In this document: positions 11,601-21,441 of the stretch, one piece after another
How positions within the stretch are numbered: position 1 is the stretch's first letter
Layout of the letters: each line of letters begins with the position of its first letter
Source: Trachythela sp. YZ-2020
Lineage: Eukaryota; Cnidaria; Anthozoa; Malacalcyonacea; Clavulariidae
Length of the DNA: 64,000 nucleotides
Reading direction: 5' to 3'
NCBI GenBank assembly: GCA_016169945.1
Contig: JADLSH010000085.1
Span: forward strand, 1,612,001 to 1,676,000
The notes under the pieces: generated by a model
The model's database searches: none
Told to the model about the DNA's origin: nothing
Seen by the model: the letters and a program-made list of their open reading frames with translations, nothing else
Made by a program: the position numbers and the translations under genes

Positions 11601-14600
11601 CTGTGTGAACAATATATCGAGTAGCATCTATATGCTCAATTTATACTCTCGGTTCAAAGTGTACGTCAGCTCCAGAGGGTACGTCACTTTCTTGAACCGA
11701 TGGCTTAGGGATAGCGAACACAGCGTTGTATATTCTTTTGGAAATGTGGTGGTTCTTAAAAGAACCGTTTTGTATCTTGTCTTTAAAGATTCTTCTGTAG
11801 CCACATTGCAAAAACTTCCGCTTCGACTTTAGCACAGTGACGGTACGCATTGGCTTCTAGGTGGTTGCCACAGGTTTCCAACCAGACCAGCTGATCGAAA
11901 AGGTTTTCGGCTTTGGGACAACCGAAGCATTCCAAATTTACGGAAGGGATTTCAAGGTTTGCCAGCAAATCCTTCTCGAAATGACCCCCTTTGTAGGCAA
12001 TTGTAGAGTTTGAGCTTTTGCGTGTCTCACTGTAGAAATTCTTTACAATTGCCTCCAAATGCGAAATCGGGAATGCTTCGATGCCCCGCGGCACTCCAAA
12101 TGGTAGTTTGTGGACGTATCATGTATTGTTTTTTGTTTTTAAATACATTATTGAAATGATCAAACGTTGTAAAAATGTAGTAATGATATTTCACTGAAGG
12201 GAAAATATCCTTTGACCAGGGTTCAAACCTCTAGGTTGCGCAACCTCAGAGGGTACGTCACCTCATTATTATTCTATTTACTTCCGGGTGTGACGTCATA
12301 CGTGTTAATTCACTTCCGGGCGTGGCATTCTTTAGAGTTGCAGCAGAGGAGGGTGGACAGCTGTCACGTGAATTTCTCGACCAATGAAATCTCGCTATTT
12401 TTCCATCGTGTTTGTCAAAATTCTTGGTCGTGTAATTTGCATTGCACGCAGAAACACTTGAAAAATACATATTAATATTTTTAAAAATCTATAAAAAAGC
12501 AAGCGTGGCTTTCATATTATATAAGGACTTGCGATATCTGCGAAAACCTTGAGGTAAGTGTGTCATTTTTAAACTTATTTTGAGCATCAAAGTTTGCCGT
12601 GTCTTCGTTACGTGATGACTCAAGGCCGCGTCTGTTTACAACTTTCAAAATAAAATATCTAGAATTCCCATGGTTCGATTTTTCTATTTTTTGCAAAAAA
12701 GTCAAGATAAATGTATAAACTAAAAATCTGCTGAAGGGGTCCCAGAGGTCCCCCGGCAGTTTTCGAGATATTCGGTATTGAAGTGACCATACTCATTTCA
12801 ACTTTTGCCAAAATGGCACCTTATTGCGCCTGACGACATTGCGCCACCAAAGCTTGTTTTTCCCAATGAATCTTGAAACTTCTTTAATATAAAGAGCGTT
12901 ATTCTTTAGAGTAAGCGTTAAAGTACTTTTGAATGAATTTTAGGAGATTTAGGAGTTATTTGCGTGTTGTTTAGAGATTTTATATCTGGGCTAGTGTCTG
13001 GCTCTGTCTGCAATTTTGTTGTCTGACGCCCACTCGACTCGCAAATATCGAATATTTTGTCATTGTTATTCAATTTTTTTCCTGGAATGCATCCATGCTA
13101 TTTCAATAACTATTGATCTACCTATGTGAGCAGTATTTTTAAGGGAAACGTTATTTTGATCTTTTATGTAGGCTGTACGTTGTCATATTGTATTAATCCG
13201 ATGCCATTTCTGTCAACAATCTTTGAAGTTGAACATCTCGAATCTCCCCAATTGACGCAGTGATTGCTCGTATTTTTCTGAAGAAGTGGACTTTACTTTA
13301 AAATAAGTGCTGAGTTTTAGAATAAAATTTGTTGTTTCTTTACAGATTTGTATTTTGGTTTGAATTCTATCATTGTATTGTTAATTTGCCTTCTTGGTGG
13401 ATATTTGCTTTCTTTAATATTTCTTTATATATGTAGAGAATGAGCAGAGATATTATTATATTTTATGCATGTGCTATGTTTTTCAATAAAAATGGAACTG
13501 TATATTACTGTAAAGTTTGTTTTGTCTACATTTCACCAGTAATTTCTGTTGCAAAAGATCAATCTGGCCAATAAATATTTAGTTAACTGTCTGTACTACA
13601 CTCCTCACTAGTTGCACTATTAAAGTACATTACAAATACAGACGATCCAGGCAGTGCCAATGGGTCAGCTTATGAAATCATTTACTTAAGTGTATAAAAT
13701 GCAATACGTGCAACACTGAACAAAGTGTCCACAAATACATATAGAATTTTCAACACAACATTTATATTGACCACAAGACAAGTTGATCACACGCAGCCTT
13801 TGAGATTTCTGCACAAATAAATCCATTAAACGGACTCAAAGAGCCTTGTTATACATCGATACACAAACACTAAACACTAAACACATCCATAATGATGGCA
13901 TTGAGTCTCTGGATCAATAGCGTCCATTTTCGCAGAATTTGCCATGGCCAGAGATGTTGACTTCACGGCAGTCAACGCATAAATGAGGCCGCACGTGGAA
14001 ACATACACTCATTACCCATGATGCTTTGCGGCCTGCTGTCCAACCTCCTCTGAGTTGCAGTTGATGAACCGGACGGGAATCGTAGTCTGAATATAAATAT
14101 TAAAGTCCAGCAGAAAATGCGAAGAGCAGCCATTCTTTAGAGCTGTACATGTACGTCATGTAACACTAATTAATAAACTAAAAACTGTAGATAAACGGCA
14201 GCAAAGTAGCCAGAAATAAATTTAAAACTGTAGATAAACAAACGGCAGCGGTTCAAAAATGTTAAGAAAAGCCATTAGCACTGTAGTAAGCTAAAATAAA
14301 ATAACGTGGTGTGAATAAATTAAAATACTTAAGAAATGATGACGCTCCACCCGCGGCGCTCCACCCGCTCCACCGTCTTAGAAGCCCTCTTCTCACCCTA
14401 CTTATATATATATATATATATTGACCTCGGCTGAATAATTATTGTTATTATATACACAAGCTCTGGTATGAGGTATTCTGCAATCTGATTGGTTCTCTAC
14501 TAGCAGGATATTAGCTCTTATAATATAGCCAGCCACAATGCTGCAATCTGATTGGTTGTCTACTAGCAGGATATTTTGTGATATCCTACTAGTAGAGCAA

Positions 14601-17600
14601 TATCCTACTAGTAGGGAAAAAAACAAAATGGCTTCCAGATTTGTAAGCATGAATGATGAAGAAATTGGAGTTTTGCTTCAAAATAGCACGCCTAAGAACA
14701 CAAAAAAGGAAACAAAATTTGGAATGAAGGTTTTTGACGGTAAGCCAAATGTAAATGTGTATAAAATTTATACTTAAAAAGAAATTACGAAAAGTAAACA
14801 TGTATCGCAAAATAATCGCTTTTTAATTTGCATTTGCCTGATTTGGCCATAAAAACAAAACAAAACATGAAAACATCTTTTATTTTTCGTTTAATTTTAT
14901 AGAATGGAGCATTGTGGCTGGCTATATTATAAGTGAAATATTATATTCGCTCTCGTCGGATATTGGCTGATAGCCAACTCGGCGAAGCGCCTCGTTGGCT
15001 ATCAGCCAATATCCGACTCGAGCTCATATAATATTTCTTACATATCCTGCTAGTAGAGAAAAGTAGAAAAATGGCTGGCAGATTTGGACATTAAATGAAG
15101 AGGAAATTCAAGTTTTACTTGAAAAAAGTACGCCAAAATGTTCTGTTCATATCCAGAGCTTGTGTATATAATAAAACAGTTATTCTACTCACTCTCGTCG
15201 TATATGACTGATAGCCAACTCGGCGCTATCGCGCCTCGTCGGCTATCAGCTCATATACGACTCGAGTTCGTAGAATAACTGTTAAATATCATGCTCAGCC
15301 TCATCCAATAATTGTTATTATTATTGGCTAATTGCTTACAGTTAAATATGGCAATCACGAGATAACTGAGTTATCTGCTAGCAGATAACTCAGTTATCTG
15401 GAGGTTGAGCCCGCAGTACGTACTTTTTAGCGAGCAGCAGCTTTACATACAAGAATAAAAACAACATGAATAAAGTGAATAACTCATGAATAAACGATGT
15501 TTTTTTGAAAGTTTTTGCGTAAAATTACACTCTTTTGAAACTTTTAATCAGAACTATAGTAAGTGAATAGGTTTCTAATATTTTGTCGTTCTTGTTTTAA
15601 TTTTATCATTGGTTTTCAGAACTAAACGTTGTTTTGTGCGACAGAGTTTAATGACAATGCAATGTATAATAAAACAATTATTGAATTCGGTTTTTGTTAT
15701 ATCCGGAATTATTAAGGTCTCGGTAAGTGTTATCAGTCTCAACCTTCGGCTTCGCCTGATAACACTTACCTTGACCTTGATAATTCCGGATATCACAAAA
15801 ACCTCATCCAATAATTGTTAATATATTATATCGTTCGATATACTGTATATATTTTGTATTTCGAATTTACATTCAGTCTGCATTTGGAGAATTGAAAGAA
15901 ACAGCTCTAATTTAATCTCATATACCAGTATGCAATATTAAGGAGTTCGTCAATTTTTTGCAAGGACGATTAAGCCATATACAACTGTTCTTTTCTCACT
16001 CGAAGCTTCATTATCGAGCGAGCTGCGTTATCGAAATCTACATGCAGTACATGCAGTTTGAGTAAAAAGGAATTAAAGCAAATTACGCTAAAACTATCTG
16101 TCGTATATTGGCTCCCAAACATTGCATATATACTAGACACTGCTGCAGTGTATAGTGAAAGTTAACGCAGTAATAACTTATTGTACAAATGGATGTAATC
16201 ACAACATTTTGCACTGTCACTGCTACTGAAACCCAAATTTGGATTTTATCAATATTACACTGGATACCAAACGTCGGCAAGCCCAGTTGTGAACCTCTTA
16301 TGAAAGTGATGCCAAGATGATAAAAATACAATTTAAAAATACAATTTTGAAGAATATAATGTAAATATAGGTCTTTTGACTTTGTGAAAGTATTACAGAA
16401 CAAAAATAGAAACTAAATGAAGTGTCTCAATTTTTGCAAGATACTTCATCTTGCAAAGATATGGTGGATATCGTCCCAATGAATGTCAAGGTCGGGAATA
16501 ACACCCCCTATTCCAGAAAATTATCTATTTCATTGACATTACGCACATTTTCTATTTAGCGCCAGGGAATTACCGTATTACGAACAAGGAAACAACGAGG
16601 TTTCGCTTTTATAAAGAAAGTACAAACGAAGCCGAAGGGGCGGGGATGAAAACAGTAATACCGGCAAGTCACAAACAACAACAAATTAATTTCCGTTCAA
16701 CAAGTATACTTGTTTTTTGTTTACTAAAAAATCCGGCAAATATATCTATTATTATTATAGACCCGTAGATAGCGAGGGAATTTCGGAGAAAAATTATCAC
16801 AAGTGATTATATTTCACCGAATCTCCCGAGGGGTGGGTCTATATATAAATGATATATTATAGAGAAGATATCGAAAACCTACTGCTGTCTAAGATTTCCG
16901 TGAATGATTGGTTTGCTGTGCTAGCTTATATTCCATCAGATGCTTCAATTGTCCGGCTTGCATCTTGAGCGGCTATCAAATTATACGAATATCAATTCAG
17001 TGCATGCCCTGCATACTAAAGAACTTGGCAATGGATCGGCCTGTATATTTCCAAATCATAATATCTTGAGTGTTCTATTCCCGTATTGAACAGTATTCAC
17101 GAGTTTGGTTGAGGAATCTGATTTCCTGGAAAATGTAAAGTATATATTTTTACGGGTCTTCGCCCTTAAACGTCGAAGTACTTTTTATATTTTTCAGGTA
17201 GTTAGATACAGGTACTTCAACCAATCTCGAAAAGATTACCAACTCACCAACTTAGTGACTTGTTTCTTTCATTTTTTCTAGATTACCCGGCGATTTTCTA
17301 TTTCTCTTTTCTGTTCTCTGTGGTGCTTACCTTGTTGCTCGTAAATTTAAGAAAGTCAACCCGGAAATATCCTACAGTGTTTTCCGAATTTTTTTCATTC
17401 TCTCGTGCGCCATCTTAAGTACTAGTGTAGTCATCTATATCTACGCCTATGTTGCCATAAAGTATTTTAGAGAAACTGAAGCCAAAATAGAGAAGGCCAT
17501 AATCGCCTCAGTCGTACCAGGAATAACGTTCCCTCTAACTGCGATTGCAAAATACATTGTTATCAGAAAGAGTTCGGAGATAATTACACCAGATCGTGCT

Positions 17601-18224
17601 TTTGTATTGTGCTATTTCCTACGCGGAGGTTCAATTTTACTGTACCGAACTATGCAGTCAGATATTCAAAATATCTGGCTTTTTGTTGGTTTATCACTGT
17701 TACATGGAGTCTCGAATGTTTTGAGCAAGGCAACTCTTAACTTTCGTATAAAAATGTGGAATTTTGTTGTTGAATGCTACAATAGAACGTGCTGTGGGCC
17801 AAGAATAGAAGTACTACCTCCAAATTCTCCGCGTATTCGTCGATTGAATGCAGATCTTGAAATTCAGAATATCTTATTCGAGTACACCACGGTCATCGTA
17901 AGTCAGGCCTATTCAGCCTATTATCTTGTAATGAGCTTCGATGTCCCACCCTGGCAAATTATAAAAGGTTCTTTAATTAAGATAGCCATAAGTTTGGCCA
18001 TCGATTTTTTATTCAACGTCATTTCAGTGTTCATTCAAATCCACTTTTATGACATTCCTATGCGAAAGGTCTGGGCGAAATACTGGCCACGTCACGTGAC
18101 TGCCAATGCGTTCATAATTATCTGTATGGTATCGTATTTCGGTCCATCACTGGTCGGTGTGTTCTTGGGCCAAAAATACATGTTGCAAAACTACAAGCTT
18201 AGAAATTGTACATCAGTATTTTAG
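5639..18224 (+). CDS. multipass membrane protein, family unknown (paralogue 1; two exons)
   Basis: Exons 5639-6270 and 17282-18224 give 524 residues. The donor is CAG|GTTAGT, the acceptor TTTTTTCTAG|ATTACC, and the split codon is Arg211. The start is chosen because MILEELIGGL matches paralogue 2. An acidic N-terminal cytosolic region (1-94) precedes TM1 (about 95-117), a loop with a possible N-glycosylation site NLT, and TM2 and TM3 (about 150-167 and 174-197). Exon 2 adds six or seven further hydrophobic segments, with conserved polar loops such as LRGGS...YRTMQS and NRTCCGPR. I do not recognise the family, so the function is unknown; the topology suggests a transporter, channel or receptor-like membrane protein. 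The 11 kb intron is swollen by foldback element A and MITEs, against 2 kb in paralogue 2. Confidence 0.85.
6271..7490 (+). other. 5' part of intron 1, nothing recognised
   Basis: AT-rich intron sequence without supported coding content. It includes a poly-C run near 6590-6600. Two copies of AAGCAATATATTTGCTT-like sequence lie at about 6381-6427. Confidence 0.5.
7500..7735. repeat. clustered GGTGCTA / TAGCACC palindromic units
   Basis: Eight or more short units such as GGTGCTATTTTAACACC and TAGCACC occur in both orientations and end right next to the left terminus of foldback element A. They may be a separate hairpin element or a damaged target site. Confidence 0.6.
8198..8527 (+). pseudogene. 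left-arm ORF of foldback element A, frameshifted
   Basis: About 85 residues from PRGIEAFPISDLEAIV through FGCPKAEKHFDQLVWLETCG are shared with the ORF at 11783-12094 on the opposite strand in the right arm. After NAYR this copy loses the sequence that in the other arm reads HCAKVEAEVFAMWLQ, and continues out of frame. Similar YKGG...EKDLL...GCPK segments occur in many invertebrate repetitive ORFs. A nuclease-like fold is possible but I could not confirm catalytic residues. No intact partner domain is present. Confidence 0.55.
8783..9004. repeat. minisatellite, 52-bp unit, left arm
   Basis: Just over four units built around ACGGGACCTTGTTGCGGGAC and AGCAAGTCCCGTAGAAGTAC. It is the inverted counterpart of the larger array at 10682-11538. 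Confidence 0.9.
9311..9909 (+). pseudogene. central ORF of foldback element A with a C2H2-like finger, one frameshift
   Basis: The frame starting at 9311 opens with MPRRRRDCPICGKRDLVKLS then NHLA, a C-x2-C...H finger. Near 9383 the reading frame must shift, after which MHRLSHEDRQQYLSQARSL continues to 9909. The rest is acidic and helical (about 170 residues) and ends soon after VEDDSFDPDEAMHV. Because the finger and its second histidine lie in different frames, a single-base change has broken this copy. ORFs with this opening are, from memory, abundant in cnidarian repeats. It occupies the only part of the element that is not duplicated in the arms, so it may be the original coding unit, perhaps a DNA-binding protein. 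Confidence 0.6.
9958..10020. repeat. GAT/GGT-rich microsatellite
   Basis: Imperfect GATGATGGTGATG-type trinucleotide run just 3' of the central ORF of foldback element A. Confidence 0.8.
10682..11538. repeat. minisatellite, 52-bp unit, right arm, about 17 units
   Basis: Units run from ACTTGCTAAATATGTCCCGC through AACAAGGTCCCGTAAATGAG to TACTTCTACGGG. Divergence between units is only a few bases, so expansion or homogenisation is recent. The left arm has about four units, so copy number differs about fourfold between the arms. Confidence 0.95.
11783..12094 (-). CDS. right-arm ORF of foldback element A, 103 residues, function unknown
   Basis: This is the inverted counterpart of 8198-8527 and the better preserved copy. 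It runs from MPRGIEAFPISHLEAIV through YKGGHFEKDLLANLEI and FGCPKAENLFDQLVWLETCG to HCAKVEAEVFAMWLQKNL. Conserved Cys, His and Glu residues near the C-terminus (CGNH, then HCAKVE) could bind metal. The small size and its position in a foldback arm suggest a relic domain of a once larger mobile-element protein. Not recognised with certainty. Confidence 0.5.
   Translation of the reverse strand: MPRGIEAFPISHLEAIVKNFYSETRKSSNSTIAYKGGHFEKDLLANLEIPSVNLECFGCPKAENLFDQLVWLETCGNHLEANAYRHCAKVEAEVFAMWLQKNL
12344..14052. mobile_element. hAT-type non-autonomous element nested in foldback A
   Basis: The termini are CAGAGGAGGGTGGACAGC at 12344 and its near-perfect inverse GCTGTCCAACCTCCTCTG ending at 14052. 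An 8-bp duplication AGTTGCAG flanks it (12336-12343 and 14053-14060). The left arm of the foldback keeps the empty site (about 7947-7966), with a single AGTTGCAG in inverse. An 8-bp duplication and CAG termini are standard for hAT. There is no transposase ORF in its 1.7 kb. Confidence 0.92.
14628..14913 (+). pseudogene. captured 5' exon, Crypton/KCTD1-like N-terminus, with intron
   Basis: An ATG at 14628 opens MASRFVSMNDEEIGVLLQNS followed by TPKNTKKETKFGMKVFD, with a donor at G|GTAAGC (14743). A matching acceptor TTTTATAG|AATGG at about 14902 would extend the frame with EWS. The pattern of basic start, acidic helix, then TKK resembles N-terminal segments of Crypton-derived proteins (from memory). 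Only four codons follow before hairpin sequence begins, so the gene is truncated. It lies inside the intron of membrane gene 1 on the same strand. Confidence 0.45.
14950..15037. repeat. hairpin, perfect or near-perfect inverted repeat
   Basis: The stem TCGGATATTGGCTGATAGCC is mirrored by GGCTATCAGCCAATATCCGA. The apex is AACTCGGCGAAGCGCCTCGTT. Confidence 0.9.
15071..15141 (+). pseudogene. second decayed copy of the captured exon
   Basis: MAGRF, then after a frame change LNEEEIQVLLEKSTPK, parallels the exon at 14628. A one-base loss after the fifth codon breaks it. Confidence 0.5.
15183..15274. repeat. hairpin with related apex
   Basis: The stem begins CTCGTCGTATATGACTGATA and returns as GCTCATATACGACTCGAG. 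The apex contains CTCGGCGCTATCGCGCCTCG. Confidence 0.85.
15692..15802. repeat. hairpin MITE, long stem
   Basis: The stem ATATCCGGAATTATTAAGGT is mirrored by TTGATAATTCCGGATATCAC, with AAGTGTTATCAG / CTGATAACACTT inside and a CCTTCGGCTTCGCCT apex. Confidence 0.88.
15840..16755 (+). other. intron sequence, nothing recognised
   Basis: A 106-codon minus-strand open frame at 16083-16403 has no recognisable motif. AGCGCCAGGGAATT at about 16560 also occurs near 33248. Confidence 0.4.
16760..16852. repeat. hairpin MITE
   Basis: ATAGACCC...GGGTCTAT ends, with GAGGGAATTTCGG and CCGAATCTCCC as inner stem and AATTATCAC / GTGATTATA near the apex. Confidence 0.7.
17150..17281 (+). repeat. repeat-derived 3' end of intron 1, shared with paralogue 2
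   Basis: CGTCGAAGTA, TTTTTCAGGTAGTTAGATAC and CACCAACTTAGTGACT are also found just before the acceptor of paralogue 2 (about 44640-44768). So the repeat insertion predates the gene duplication. The upstream GGGTCTTCGCCC...AAACGTC belongs to the AGACGAAGGGCC-type repeat. Confidence 0.7.
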
Positions 18225-18381
18225 GCCTAATTCATGTACATACCAGAAATGCTTGTCACGACATAGAATTATGCTTCAGAAGTAATGTGCATGTTATTAT
18301 AAATTCTACCTCATGAAATGTTTTGCCTTTTTTAACTCTTCGTGCATGTGATATAATGATAATTTCAAGGCCTGAAACTAC

Positions 18382-18541
18382 ATAAAGGTCCGGGTGAAAT
18401 ACTTGCGACATCGCGTTACTGCTAATGCTTTCATGGTTATTTGGGCTGTATCGTATTTTGGTTCATCACTGGTCAGTGTATTCGCGGACCACAATTACAT
18501 GTTTTTAAGACTACAAAGACAGAAATTTGCCTATCCGGATA
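18382..18541 (+). pseudogene. partial third copy of the membrane gene C-terminus
   Basis: AAGGTCCGGGTGAAATAC followed by a frame reading RVTANAFMVIWAVSYFGSSL copies the last transmembrane segment of the paralogues (TANAFIIICMVSYFGPSL in paralogue 1). It starts abruptly at the KVWAKYWPRH region and loses homology after HNYM. It lies 160 bp after the stop of gene 1 on the same strand. It is either a relic of a third tandem copy or an alternative terminal exon; the W-to-R and W-to-L changes favour a relic. Confidence 0.75.
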
Positions 18542-18707
18542 TCAAGTATGGTTTAGAATGTCTGGGAATAGCTAACCCACCTATAGGAACTATAGTATAG
18601 ATTTAATTAATATTTATATAGAACCCAATTTTAACGCATGTATGACTGATTTAAGAAGTATTTTGTTTTAGTCACTATAATATTACTGTAAGATAAAATT
18701 AGATAAA

Positions 18708-19110
18708 TGTAGCCTACTCTTTTTGACTGGAATCTCAATCCGTTTCTGAAATACTACTTGTCGATAGCTTACTAACTTATCTGCCTAAGTCAGTTTTGAA
18801 GAATTTTAGTTGTTTGACTTAGCCAGGCTTCCAAAGTGTAATACAACTCCTAAACACGTGTGTATGCCGATTTTCCAATTATGCATGTGCTCTCAGATCT
18901 CAGTCAGATTTTTGCCTAACTCAATCATGTGACATAAGCAATTTTACTTCTAATTTTCTATCATGCTTGCTTAGTTGCTTAAATTGCTACGAAATGAGTT
19001 AGGCAAAAAAGTAAGGTGTCGTTGTAATATTTCAAGGTTTTGATGAATCTGTTATCCTCATGTTCATCTCGCGCCGTGTTAACTTTCTGAGACTCAATAC
19101 TAGGGCCAGT
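18708..19110 (-). pseudogene. KANSL2: broken duplicate of the KANSL2 3' end
   Basis: TTGACTGGAATCTCAATCCG (18733) and ATTTCAAGGTTTTGATGAAT (19031) followed by CTGTTATCCTCATGTTCATC match 56505-56620, the 3' UTR and last codons of KANSL2, in the same orientation. Between them about 255 bp of unrelated sequence (18773-19028) has been inserted. The coding remnant spans roughly the last 25 to 30 codons and holds indels. Its position right after membrane gene 1 mirrors KANSL2 after membrane gene 2. Confidence 0.8.
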
Positions 19111-19454
19111 ACTTTACACTACGCCATACATTTGCCACAGCACGGATAAAAGTGTGTTCAGAAGTGACCGCATGAATTCAGAACCGTATTCAAAATCGCG
19201 CTATCCACCTTGCGTGGAATTTGAGCAAAGTAAAAAAACGTACGAATTCGGGAATAATTCGAAAGCGGGAATATATAGCGGGAAAAATTCGAAACCATGA
19301 ATACTCAATTAAATTTGCACGATTTCGCGTTTCCAGTTCATCAATCACACGGGACGCATGAAACTGGACGAACTAGATTAGACAAGCAGCATTTCCGACT
19401 TCAGTAGTTCAGTCCATAGATCATAATATCACGTACAAGCAAAAAAACAAGTTT
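19111..19454. other. non-coding spacer
   Basis: No supported feature between the KANSL2 relic and the MITE that follows. Confidence 0.4.
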
Positions 19455-20514
19455 ACATCCGCATATTTAAGATTCATGCAAATCAATGAATTTCTTTACT
19501 ATTTTAGAAATCGGCGGAAAGTAAACAAAAAATGATGAAATGAGCTAACGGCTTGTTTTCCGGGAGTTGTTTTCTGCTATATTATTCAAAACGGTACTGT
19601 GTTATATAACAGTTTATAAAAAGAGTCGTGTATCTATGGTGTTTTTCTTGTAGTTATCCTCGGTCTTGCTGTATTGAACTCGCTATCGCTCGGACAATTA
19701 TACAGCAAGTCCTGGTTTGATATTTTCTCTTTCAGCTTTCATTCTCAGTTTTCACCAATGAACTCTAATAAGACTGGAACGCTAACTCCTATGATTAAGC
19801 CCTGTGATTGGGTGAAGCCAAATTGATGCATAATTTGAAGCAAAAGGCGGGAACCGCGCGACTAAAATGCACTTTCAAAAGAACTAAGGCGAGTTTTGAG
19901 GAGTGGGAAATTCAGTCAAAAGTTTCTTTTTTAGCGAAAATGAGAAAGAAAAATAGCTTTTTCATCCGAATTTTTCAATTTCAAAGATTCATGATCAAGC
20001 TTGGTTTTCTGGATAGTTCTAAGTAGTCTACATCCACCAACTGCAAAAACTTTAGGGGTGTCAGCTAATTTATATTCGAAATATTGGACAAGTTTGAACG
20101 TGCAGATGAAAACTTCGCTCTTCAACTTTAAAAATAATAAGGTTAAAATCTTTCTAAGGTCTTGAAACTTGTTTTTTACTAAAGTTCAAGTATTGTTGTT
20201 TGTTTTAAGCCTTTAATCTTGCTCCAATTAGGATGTTTTGTGTAAGAAAATCGACGCTTTTTAGGCGGTGTATTTTCGGCTTCGGACCTTCAATGGCGCC
20301 TTCAATTTGGTTTCAAAGATGGCGGCCGAGTTATCGTTCCAGTCTACTTAGAGTTCACTAGTTTTCACTCTCACTGTGCCTATGCCTATGGTGATCAAGA
20401 TAGGGACACTTGTTATACTTGTAAGTGAACATTTCAACCTATATAATATACTTTCCGATTTCTAAAATAGTAAAGAAATGCATTGATTTTCATTAATCTT
20501 AAAAATGCGGATGT
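19455..20514. mobile_element. TIR element of about 450 bp interrupted by another MITE
   Basis: Inverted ends ACATCCGCATATTTAAGATT (19455) and AATCTTAAAAATGCGGATGT (to 20514) continue inward through TTTCTTTACTATTTTAGAAA and its mirror. The middle holds a TTGCTGTATT...AATTATACAGCAA hairpin with CTATCGCTCGG apex. An inverted partial copy without the inner MITE lies at about 30230-30560. Confidence 0.8.
19756..20359. mobile_element. MITE with 9-bp target duplication (Mutator-like)
   Basis: ATGAACTCTAATAAGACTGG at the left and CCAGTCTACTTAGAGTTCAC at the right are inverted. AGTTTTCAC flanks both sides (19747-19755 and 20360-20368). The uninterrupted host copy near 30330 contains the site once, which confirms the duplication. 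A shorter relative is at 44059-44365. Confidence 0.88.
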
Positions 20515-21441
20515 TGTTATTATTATTATTATTATTATTTAAACTTATTTGCATACACGGTGGTCTTTCAGTTTCCTGGTTTTCAAAGAGCCGCGTAACA
20601 ACTCTTTATCGTTGGGTGCTAATGTTTATATAGCCATATGGCTATAAGACTTTGCAGGTTCATATCTTCGGTTTAGTGCATGCTATGTAGATGAAAATAC
20701 CAACGTTCGATTCAGCGTTTTACGATCTCTTTAGAGAAGTAAATGTTTACAACGTGTGTTTGTTTACAACGCTATGCGGCCGATTTAGCCCCTTTCAAAC
20801 ACCTCTGAAATTTGTAATGTGTACAAATTAACAATAATACAAACTAATTAAATATTCATTTCGCTTTCCTACTTTTACACACTACAAACTCGTAAATACC
20901 TCCATTCGACGGGGATTTCCATTTTTATAATCATAGGACATAATCTAGCGCTTTTACGGCAATAGCAATTCCAGCTATCGCGATGCATGCTGGGAAAAAT
21001 GGTTATTCTTCCATTTCGCGCCAAATGGCGGACGGAAAATGTGTATTTCACACTAAGCTATATTTTTAAATTTTGATACTTTATCTTTCGCTCCAAACAC
21101 TGGTTTAAAAGTTGTATTTTTAGCAGAGGTGATCAGGACTCTTAAACGTAAGTTTCGGCGAAATCCATTCAATAATTCGCGAGAAAATTGCTTTGCTGTT
21201 GACTTTAGCTTGGCTATATTTTTGGTTGTGGCCACATGTGTTTATGGAATAGTTGCAAAAATAGTGTTTTGATTGCTGTGGGTATGCATTAAAATAATTA
21301 AAAATATATTATATGCAAAGTCCTTTGTCTGCCCAATACTCCAGAGAGTAAAGCCTTGTTTACACTAAGCAAACTAACCCGGGTTAGTTTTTTCAAGTGT
21401 AAACACGCGTAACCTGGGTTAGTTTGAACCCTGTTTCCAAG

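Larger units (their letters stand above)
7738..14283. mobile_element. foldback DNA element A with long inverted arms
   Basis: The termini are exact inverted repeats, CAGTGCTAATGGC at 7738 and GCCATTAGCACTG ending at 14283, flanked by TA on both sides (7736-7737 and 14284-14285), as expected for a TA target duplication. The left arm (to about 9280) and the right arm (from about 10190) match in inverted orientation over nearly their full length, including a small ORF, a GAACCCC-rich block, a 52-bp minisatellite and an inner segment. About 0.9 kb of centre between the arms carries a C2H2-like ORF. A hAT element (12344-14052) has split the right arm. No transposase was seen. TA duplication with CAG termini recalls Tc1/mariner-type elements, but the class is not proven. 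Confidence 0.85.
14436..15176. mobile_element. MITE-like element carrying a captured coding exon
   Basis: Inverted flanks TATATACACAAGCTCTGG (near 14450) and CCAGAGCTTGTGTATATA (near 15155) bracket hairpins and two related coding scraps. GATTGGTT(C/G)TCTACTAGCAG motifs occur in direct and inverted copies. No transposase was seen. Confidence 0.6.

Noticed and set aside
16083..16403. 106-codon minus-strand open frame in the intron of gene 1
   Set aside because: No recognisable domain; no counterpart in the intron of gene 2.
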